A DNA stretch of 64,000 bases, from contig LRBF01000261.1 in the NCBI GenBank assembly GCA_001580565.1, positions 1 to 64,000 of the forward strand, read 5' to 3'. The position numbers and the translations under genes are program-made. The notes below the pieces were generated by a model, which saw only the letters and a list, made by a program, of their open reading frames with translations, ran no database searches and was not told where the DNA came from. Below, piece by piece: positions 9,433 to 16,809 of this stretch. The DNA comes from Caballeronia megalochromosomata (GTDB lineage: Bacteria > Pseudomonadota > Gammaproteobacteria > Burkholderiales > Burkholderiaceae). Positions within the stretch are counted from its first letter, which is position 1. Every line of letters begins with the position of its first letter.

Positions 9433-11538
9433 ATGAGTCTGAATCCCAAAGTCGCACTGAGCAACGACTTTTTGTTGCAGCTGGCCAAGCTTCCAGCCAA
9501 CGTTCACACCAAGGTTATGAAGTGGGCCATCCAGTTTCAGGCGGACCCGAAGAGTCCGGGTATCAACTACGAGAACATCAACGGGGCCCGTGATTCCAAC
9601 CTGAAGTCGGTAAGGCTGGACAAGGATTGGCGAGGAATTGTCTTTAAGCCATCGTCAGGGGACGTCTATGTGCTTCTCTACGTTGACCACCACGACGATG
9701 CATATCGCTGGGCAGAAAACAAAAAGCTGACCATCAACCCGGTCACGGGTGCCATGCAGATGGTCACTTTTGAGCATGTCGCGGAATCCGCCGCGCAACC
9801 GAACGTTTCGGCAGCGCAAGCAGTCGGCACGTCCGAAGCGCAGGCATCCACTGAACCCCAGGCATTGTTCGGTGCGCTCGATGACCGAGCCCTGATGAGC
9901 CTAGGTGTTCCGCAGGAGCTTCTCGAGGTGGTGCGCGGGGTCAAAAGTGACCACGAATTAGATGCCATACAGAACAGGTTGCCCGTGGAGGCCTACGAGG
10001 GACTCTTCCTGGTTGCAGCCGGAGACACCGTTAGTGATGTCCTTAACGCTAGGGAGACACGCGTTGACAAGGTTGTAGATACAGCAGATTTCGCGGCGGC
10101 TCTGGCGATGCCGGAGTCACAGTCACGTTTCGTGGTTGTAAGCGATGACGAGACGCTCGCAGCAATTCTGAATGCTCCGTTGGCGCAATGGCGTGTTTTC
10201 CTGCACCCGACCCAGCAGAGACTGGCTAGGGGAGACCGGAGCGGAGCGGTTCGAGTGTTAGGGGGGGCAGGCACGGGCAAGACGGTGCTTGCGATGCACC
10301 GTGCCAAGTGGTTGGCAGAGAACCGGACAGGGCCGTCTCAAAAAGTCCTGTTCACTACCTTCACGCGTAACCTCGCTGGAGACATTGAACAAAATCTTAA
10401 GACTCTGTGCGGCGCTTCGATTGTTGCAAAGCTGGAAGTACGCAACCTGGATGCCTGGGTCCATAGCTATATGAGGAGCAAGAAGCTCGAGCATCGAATC
10501 GTATACGACCGCAAACAGGACGGCGCCTTGCAAGCATGGCAAGCTGCATTGGCAGTCAGGGATACGAGTCTTGACCTTCCAGATAACTTCTACCAGGAGG
10601 AACTGGAGCGAGTGGTGTTGGCTCAAGGCATTACAACGCTAGATGAGTACCGAACGGCGCGTCGCACAGGGCGAGGCGTCCTTTTGAGTCGCGGGAAGCG
10701 CGACGCAGTTTGGCCAGTGTTTGAGGAGTACCGTGGCCAACTTGCATCTCGGAAGCTGAAAGAAGTCGACGACGCATACAGGGAGGTCGCAGGGATGCTC
10801 GCCGCTGAGTCAACTGAACCGGCGCTCTACAGCGCCATCGTGGTCGATGAGACACAGGATTTTGGACCTCAAGCGCTCAAATTGTTACGCGCGATGATTC
10901 CGCGCGGCGCGAACGATTTGTTCTTCGTCGGCGATGGGCATCAGCGGGTCTACGGCAGACATAAGGCGGCCATGAGCAAGTGTGGTATCGACATTCGTGG
11001 TCGGTCCAGCAAGCTGTATGTCAACTACCGGACAACCGATGAAATTCGCCGTCAAGCCGTGGCTCTGCTCGAGGGAATTGAAGTGGACGACCTTGACGAT
11101 GGACACGATGAGACCCGTCGTTATCGCTCGCTTTCACATGGCCCCGCTCCCGTAGTTGCAAAGGTCGAAGGCCTTGAGGGAGCTTTTGCTGAGGTCACCA
11201 AATTTTTGCAGCAGTGGCAGTCGAGTGCTTCTGAGGAGATTCCCCTCACTTCTTGCGTGGTGACATCCAGTGAGAAGAGTCGAAATGCCATGGCTTATCA
11301 GCTCGAGAAGGCTGGAGTGCGCACCGTCGCGATTACTGCCCAAAGTAGCCATACCGATGAACGTGGAGTCGTTTACATGTCCACAATGCATCGTGCAAAA
11401 GGCCTCGAGTTCGACTGTGTTGCCGTGGTTGCTCCGAAGAGCTACGTGGAGCAACAGTCTGAGGAAGGCAATCAGCGGCAGTTGCTGTATGTGGCACTGA
11501 CACGTGCCAAGAGAGGAGCAATCCTGGTGCTTTGCTGA
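9433..11538 (+). CDS. UvrD/Rep-type SF1 helicase with RelE-like N-terminal domain
   Basis: 701 residues, starting 4 nt after the DUF1998 helicase stop. The first 105 residues look like a RelE/ParE toxin fold (basic strand with KSVRLDKDWRGIV, then a strand ending YVDHHDDAYRWA). The rest is an SF1A helicase: Walker A GGAGTGKT (about 278-285), Walker B VVDETQDF (about 469), motif IV VNYRTTDEIRRQA, motif V STMHRAKGLEFD and motif VI LLYVALTRAKRG. Such proteins translocate 3'-5' on single-stranded DNA. Fusion or attachment of a RelE-like domain to UvrD helicases is seen in other bacteria; whether the domain still cleaves RNA cannot be told. It is likely the second motor of the operon system. Confidence 0.85.
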   Translation: MSLNPKVALSNDFLLQLAKLPANVHTKVMKWAIQFQADPKSPGINYENINGARDSNLKSVRLDKDWRGIVFKPSSGDVYVLLYVDHHDDAYRWAENKKLTINPVTGAMQMVTFEHVAESAAQPNVSAAQAVGTSEAQASTEPQALFGALDDRALMSLGVPQELLEVVRGVKSDHELDAIQNRLPVEAYEGLFLVAAGDTVSDVLNARETRVDKVVDTADFAAALAMPESQSRFVVVSDDETLAAILNAPLAQWRVFLHPTQQRLARGDRSGAVRVLGGAGTGKTVLAMHRAKWLAENRTGPSQKVLFTTFTRNLAGDIEQNLKTLCGASIVAKLEVRNLDAWVHSYMRSKKLEHRIVYDRKQDGALQAWQAALAVRDTSLDLPDNFYQEELERVVLAQGITTLDEYRTARRTGRGVLLSRGKRDAVWPVFEEYRGQLASRKLKEVDDAYREVAGMLAAESTEPALYSAIVVDETQDFGPQALKLLRAMIPRGANDLFFVGDGHQRVYGRHKAAMSKCGIDIRGRSSKLYVNYRTTDEIRRQAVALLEGIEVDDLDDGHDETRRYRSLSHGPAPVVAKVEGLEGAFAEVTKFLQQWQSSASEEIPLTSCVVTSSEKSRNAMAYQLEKAGVRTVAITAQSSHTDERGVVYMSTMHRAKGLEFDCVAVVAPKSYVEQQSEEGNQRQLLYVALTRAKRGAILVLC

Positions 11539-11647
11539 GTGCGAGCCGAGAGCGGCACGGTTGCTTAAGGTGTTGGGTCCTCGAAGTGTGCTCGAGCGTG
11601 TCACTTCCAACGGGTCCCTTTTCGAATACTAGACGGATTGAATCAGC

Positions 11648-13448
11648 GTGAGCAAGCCGACTATTGAAACTTTCTTTGCCGGAAAGAATCTTGTCGTTCC
11701 GAGTTACCAACGAGACTATGCTTGGCGTGAGCGCAACATCAAGGAGGTGTTTGCGGACGTGGAAGAGGCGCTCGAAGCGGGCGGCCACTACCTCGGTACA
11801 TTCATTCTGTCGCAGAAGGCGACTGGTGAACCGGTCTACGTGGTCGACGGGCAGCAGCGCTTGACCAACTGACCATGTTGCTGGATGCGCTGATTGAGGT
11901 GGTAGAAAATGAAAGCGTCCGCCTTCTTATGCACAGCACCTACATATATCATCCGCTGACCGGCTACAAGTTCCAGGTGCTGGGGGAGAACAAGACGTTC
12001 TTCGAGGAAATGTTGGCGAAGAAATGCCCGAAGAGAATGTCAGCCGGGCAGACGCGACTAGCGGACGCATATGAGCACATTCGTCTTCGCGTACACGATT
12101 TGGTCAGTCACGGCGGCCAGCCGCTCGTGCTGCAATGGTTGACGGCGCTCACGAAGATGGAAGTCCTTGAGTCCATAGAGCCCGATGAAGGCAAGGCCAT
12201 CCGAATGTTCCAGACTGTGAACGACCGGGGTGTGCCGCTGGCCAAGATGGACATCGTGAAAAGTCTGTTGGTCTATTACTCGAACCGTTACCTCGGCGGG
12301 GAGCTCGACCATGAAATTGCTGTCCAATTCGGTAACGCGTTTAGGTCCTTCAATAAGGTAAAGGAGCTCGCATCCAAGCCGGGCTATCAGATTCGGAACA
12401 TCAATCGAGATGCCTTCCGCGAAGACGATGTGTTGCGCTATCACTATCTGGCGTTTGACGGGAGCAATTTCGGAATTGACGCCGGGAGTGACTACAACGC
12501 GACATCGGAGTCAGTGCTGGAAACGTTTCTCAAGCCGACGCTGCAGGCGCTGCGTAGTCAGCCCGGCCTGCTACGCTCGTTCATCCAGACCTATACCGAG
12601 GACCTCACGGGGTTCTTTTACGGGTCGAGGCCGTCGTCAGCGAGACTAGTCGTGACCGCCAGACTTACATGCTGCTGGTTGTTCAGGACCTGAACGCAAC
12701 GCTCTACCCGCTCGTCATCCGCCTGCAGCTGAAGGGATGGCTTAAAAGCTCTGGTGCGCATGACCCTAGGAACCTCCAAGAACTGGTTGAACTTGTCGAC
12801 CTCCGTGTTTTCAAGCTGCGCGGTACAAATCCGCAGGCTGACATGTTTTGGATAACGCGCGAACTGCCGAATTCTTCGGTAGACAACGTGGTTCAACATC
12901 TACGGAATTTTTGCCACAAGTTCATGCCTGACACGATGATGGTTCAACGCCTCGAGGCAGAGGACATGTATCGGAACGTAGGTGTACCGCGCATGCTTTG
13001 GGAAGAGGAAGACCAACTTCGGGCAGAGTTGCAACTCAAGCATGCGGATATAGCGGAGTTGGCCGAGCTTTACACGGGCGGACTTTCCATCGAGCACATC
13101 TTGCCGCAGAATCCATCGTTCGTGGTTGAGCACTATGGTTTCGACGGCCTTGACCAATACGAGGACTACAAGCACCGACTCGGTAATCTGCTATTGCTGG
13201 AGGGGCGCATCAACAGCGCTTGCCAAGACAAGACGGTTGAACAGAAGGTAATTTTGCCGTCACTGTACTTGGCCTCGAGGATAAAGATGGTCAAGGCTTT
13301 GGCGGCAAAACGTAGCGGAGCGACCCAGGGCTATCGTCGAGAGGGAATCGAAGAGCGCGGTCAGCAATTGGCTGAGCTCCTTCTTAAACGATGGCCGATT
13401 GTAAAGGCGGCTTGCACCTCTGTGAGTCAAACGGAGATGGCTGCTTAG
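11648..13448 (+). pseudogene. DUF262/DUF1524 (GmrSD-like) nuclease with two frameshifts
   Basis: Three reading-frame pieces join into one DUF262 protein of about 600 residues. Piece one starts at GTG 11648 and carries VPSYQRDYAW and the DUF262 signature VDGQQRLT, then stops at about 11872. The normal continuation (LTMLLDAL) is in another frame, explained by one missing base near 11866. A second missing base near 12636 moves the frame again, after GFFYG and before the continuation EAVVSETSRD. The last piece has IEHILPQN, the HxxP nuclease motif of DUF1524. GmrSD-type enzymes cleave modified phage DNA. Apart from the two shifts, the frames are free of stops, so decay is recent or the shifts are sequencing errors. 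It lies 109 nt after the helicase operon. Confidence 0.8.
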
Positions 13449-13834
13449 TCTGGGCCTGCGATGGCTGAGTCACGAGTCGCTTCTACCTGCCGACGGGAGG
13501 AGGTAGGTTGTTGACGCAGTGGATGTATCGCTGATGACTTCGCCATTAGTCAGCGTCAGTCACCCGAAGCGCTGGCCGTTCGCCAGCTCGTGCCGAGGCG
13601 CCAAGCGCGGGAGTCAGCGCGGTCCCCTATGGCGAGCATGATGAGCTACGCAGGCGCTCGCCGTAATGCGACGGTCGGTAACGTTCAGGCCATTTGATGC
13701 CCTCAATGGGCTGCTCGCAAAAAGGCTTCGGGCCTTACACCGAACAGAATAGAGTCTAGGATGAACGGTCGAAGGAAAGTGACCGAACTCGAAGTTCCAG
13801 TTCTTTATTAGTCGGCCGACACATACGGCCGCGT
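13449..13834. other. Intergenic region between convergent genes
   Basis: 386 bases between the DUF262 pseudogene and the end of the leftward gene that follows. I see no convincing gene. A weak inverted repeat (CTACCT ... AGGTAG, near 13491-13514) may serve as a terminator but has no T tract. Confidence 0.5.
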
Positions 13835-15070
13835 CTACGTTGCATTTGCTCCTAGACGAAGTCGTAGAGCATTCACCAGTGCATTCGATGTTCGTAATAG
13901 CCACGCGAGCTGCATCTCATTGCGAGCTTCCGGATTACCCGATGGCTTCAACTCAACGACAAGGCTCCCCGCGATTGTTTCAAGGTCGTTTCCTTCTCCA
14001 ATCTCGAACCGAATAGCCTCGCCGACCTCTTGCTCTAGTGCCGGTTGGTCTTCGACGAGAGCTTGCAACGCCTGGCGTCCCTCCGTACCGACAAACTTGA
14101 CAAAGAGCCCGGCTCTACCCGACGACTCGCGGAAGGCGACAAGGCCCTGAACCGGTCCGGGCAAGTCTAGACGGACGAAGTTGTTGCCTCCGTGACGAGG
14201 AGGCGTCTGGTCGGGATGGTCAAATGTGGCCAACTTGATGAACTTGTCCCAGAATGCTCGGTTTTCAAGCTTCGCTTCTGGCTTAACGCCGTTCGCCACC
14301 TTAGGCAGAGCGTCAGCGTCTTGAGGTGCACTCGTCTGATTCGCAGTTGTCGTCTGTTGAAGAGGCATTCCATCCGGGCGCACTAGAACTTCGCGCTTGA
14401 CGACTTCAGTCTGCAGTGGAACCGCCGGAACAAGCAACGTCCGCCCCTCGGCATCCCTATATGTCCTGATTTCAACGAGTGAAAGTCGTGAGAGAAGGCC
14501 AGCCTGTGTGGCTAGCAAGCGGCGCAACGCCAGCAGGTCGCTGCGGATACCGTCCCCTGCAATTGCGCAGAGAAAGTCGCCGTGCTCGAGCGACTGATTC
14601 ACCGAGTCGACGAACGTTGTTTCATCGAGCTGGGGGTGCGCCGCCTTTACTGCCGCAAAAATCGGATTCTCACCGGAGAGTCCGCGCGCCTTCTTAAGGC
14701 GAGCCTCCAAATCCGAGTAGGTCCACTCTGACAGCAAAGACGCGTACTCGAAGAGCTGAGCAACTACTTCCCGGCGCGCCTCCGGGTTTCGCCAGAGTTT
14801 GCATTCGACAAGCACAAGGCGCCCGGTCGCGGAGACTCCCAAAACATCAAGGAATACGTTCGACGACCCGTAGCGTAAAGGCAATTCTCGGCAAAGCGGT
14901 ACGAAGCTCTCGCCATAGCCAAACATTTCCGGCATGGGCAGGAGCGACGGAGATTGAAAAATCCGTTCCTGTAGCCAGCGCTCGTTGTGGCCACTTGATG
15001 CCGATAAAGCTACCCGTTCGAATGAGGCAAGTGAACCGGTCTCACGCTCGTCGTAAAGAAATGCGGTCAT
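13835..15070 (-). CDS. PD-(D/E)XK nuclease-like protein of unknown system
   Basis: 411 residues. The segment around residues 75-91 (VFLDVLGVS, then GRLVLVECKLW) matches the PD-(D/E)XK pattern D-x(n)-E-x-K, with D75, E89 and K91 as candidate catalytic residues, followed by a helix with ARREVVAQL as in DUF91-like endonucleases. The C-terminal half (from about 240) has no recognised domain. It is transcribed leftward, 52 nt after the stop of the 265-residue gene upstream, so the two probably form an operon that diverges from Zorya. A 10-bp palindrome AATACGTATT sits just before its start. A nuclease function is likely; the target is unknown. Confidence 0.75.
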   Translation of the reverse strand: MTAFLYDERETGSLASFERVALSASSGHNERWLQERIFQSPSLLPMPEMFGYGESFVPLCRELPLRYGSSNVFLDVLGVSATGRLVLVECKLWRNPEARREVVAQLFEYASLLSEWTYSDLEARLKKARGLSGENPIFAAVKAAHPQLDETTFVDSVNQSLEHGDFLCAIAGDGIRSDLLALRRLLATQAGLLSRLSLVEIRTYRDAEGRTLLVPAVPLQTEVVKREVLVRPDGMPLQQTTTANQTSAPQDADALPKVANGVKPEAKLENRAFWDKFIKLATFDHPDQTPPRHGGNNFVRLDLPGPVQGLVAFRESSGRAGLFVKFVGTEGRQALQALVEDQPALEQEVGEAIRFEIGEGNDLETIAGSLVVELKPSGNPEARNEMQLAWLLRTSNALVNALRLRLGANAT

Positions 15071-15122
15071 TTGAATACGTATTGATATTAGTAGCGCTCG
15101 TTAGGACCGAGAGCAATCGCGT

Positions 15123-15920
15123 CTAGCTTTTAGAAGAGCTTTTGGACGCCGTAAGGCAGTCTTCGAAATGCCGGACTCGTTCGGCAGTTGGATGTGTTCG
15201 AGGAATCGATTTGATTACACACTTCATAGCCTTATTCAAGGGGTCGTGAACGTTTTCCATGGACCGTTCAAAAACCACACCCGGCGCGGACTCGTATACC
15301 AGCGGGAGTTGAAACGTAATCTCATTGAATGTTGACTGTGCTCGGTAGGCTACATGGAGATTCAGAAGATTCCGGTGAGCGGCTGGAGCGAGTGAAATCG
15401 CGGCAAGGTCACAATCTACGCGAGCCTTGAGCAGATATACGACACTCTCAATGAGTTGACGTGCGTCACGCCTTTGTTTCCATGGCAACCTTTCGTCGAG
15501 CCACCTGCGAACGCAGCGCCTCTCGCTGAGTTCTGCGCGTCGTAAATTACAGGTCATCTCGTATAGGTTGTCGGCTTCGGCCCACAGCACGCTCAGAAGC
15601 ACACTATTCTCAGGTTCGATTTCCGGGATGTTCTCGACCAGATGCGGATAGTCTAGCTTGAGCCTGGCAAGCTGGTACCGTGCTTGTGGATGGAGCCGGT
15701 CGAAGTCCCTGAGTATATGTTGCTCGGTTTCCGTCCTTGCATTGGGGCTTAGAGTCTCCCACCAGGACAACCGTCGTGCTGTCACATCTTCAAGCGCTTG
15801 GCGGTTCTCCGGGTGCGCCTCTGCGGCCTCACCGAGACATCGCCGCCAGAGCGAGTGAGCGAGAGAAAATGGCTCGCAAATCACGGAGAACGCAGATTTG
15901 TCGCTTCTTGTACTTGTCAT
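15123..15920 (-). CDS. Unknown protein, first gene of a leftward pair
   Basis: 265 residues, starting with MTSTRSDKSA after a purine-rich stretch (AGGGAAAGA) that can act as ribosome binding site. The protein appears mostly helical, rich in Arg, Leu and Glu, without membrane segments or known motifs. It is followed 52 nt later by the PD-(D/E)XK protein gene. The pair may act together, but I do not recognise the family. Confidence 0.65.
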   Translation of the reverse strand: MTSTRSDKSAFSVICEPFSLAHSLWRRCLGEAAEAHPENRQALEDVTARRLSWWETLSPNARTETEQHILRDFDRLHPQARYQLARLKLDYPHLVENIPEIEPENSVLLSVLWAEADNLYEMTCNLRRAELSERRCVRRWLDERLPWKQRRDARQLIESVVYLLKARVDCDLAAISLAPAAHRNLLNLHVAYRAQSTFNEITFQLPLVYESAPGVVFERSMENVHDPLNKAMKCVIKSIPRTHPTAERVRHFEDCLTASKSSSKS

Positions 15921-16614
15921 TTTCTATCTTTCCCTGACAGCCAGTAAGTTAGCCGAAGCCGCGAGGCCGGGGTAAGCAGAAAATCTCGCTCGCACGGCAA
16001 TCCATCGAGAAATTATCGGCATCGTCGACGTCGGCTTGCGCTCGTTGCTAAGACCTGGTGCGCTGGTCCGCACTGCAGCGGACGATGTAATTGTAGCAAG
16101 GTGGCCTGTTTCACCATTCTAAATAAACGAGGCATCACTCGAGCCTCGATGTGTTCTTGAAGCTCGGGATATTTCAAATCGTCTCCACCTCAGGCGCACG
16201 TATCATGACGCATCTCCGGATGCGGTTGCAAGTGGGCGTTTGATGCCATATAGGAACAACGACGAAACCGGTGATTTGCTCGCCTTCGCCCAATACTTCG
16301 TCAAGCAGTAGTTGCATGTATGGTTCGAGCTTCCTCCGGGCAGGACGAGCTCGATGCTAAATCGAATTTTGGCCCACGGCGACCCTGCAGTTTTCTGCAT
16401 TAGAAAAGCGTTTGCGTACGGACAATGGTTAACGGCGATGAACTGCAAAACTTTAACGCCACTTCGGCCCATGGCGTCGCAGGCTTCCCTGGCGGAGGTG
16501 TCCGAACGTGTGGCGAGACACGAAAAGAGACGGTTTTGTTACCTTTAGGATTGCATCGGTCCTTGCAATGCAATTACTATACAAAAAACGAAAATCGGCT
16601 ACCGGGGAAGCTGA
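15921..16614. other. Divergent intergenic region upstream of Zorya
   Basis: 694 bases between two divergent transcription units. It should hold the promoters for the leftward pair and for the Zorya operon. A short hairpin (GAGGC ... GCCTC near 16131-16148) is visible. Overlapping open frames on both strands at 16203-16548 have no ribosome binding site or recognisable similarity, and I do not call them genes. Confidence 0.5.
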
Positions 16615-16791
16615 ATGAAAGAACGAAAAGACACGCCTATGAGCTTTCGGGCCTCAGCGCGCTTCAAGACAGCTTTAATGCTCGCCGCTCAGCACGAGAA
16701 TCGAAGTCAGGCAAACCTGCTCGAAACACTCGTTTTCGAGTTTTGCCGCCAGAAGGGCATCGAGGTGCCAGAGACAGCAGCTAACCAATAA
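16615..16791 (+). CDS. Small ribbon-helix-helix-like protein preceding zorA
   Basis: A 58-residue frame with a good ribosome binding site (GGGGAAG, 4 nt before the ATG). The sequence reads as a ribbon-helix-helix protein: a short strand MSFRASARFK, a helix ALMLAAQHENRSQ, then ANLLETLVFEFCRQKG, the usual second helix with its conserved turn. It ends 18 nt before the ATG of zorA, so it is probably co-transcribed with Zorya. Proteins of this fold are DNA-binding repressors or antitoxins. A role as autorepressor of the Zorya operon is inference. It is absent from standard four-gene descriptions of type I Zorya. Confidence 0.65.
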   Translation: MKERKDTPMSFRASARFKTALMLAAQHENRSQANLLETLVFEFCRQKGIEVPETAANQ

Positions 16792-16809
16792 CAATAAACA
16801 GAGACGTCA

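Noticed and set aside
16203..16548. Overlapping 89- and 78-codon frames on opposite strands
   Set aside because: No ribosome binding site, no recognised family, and each could be the shadow of the other.
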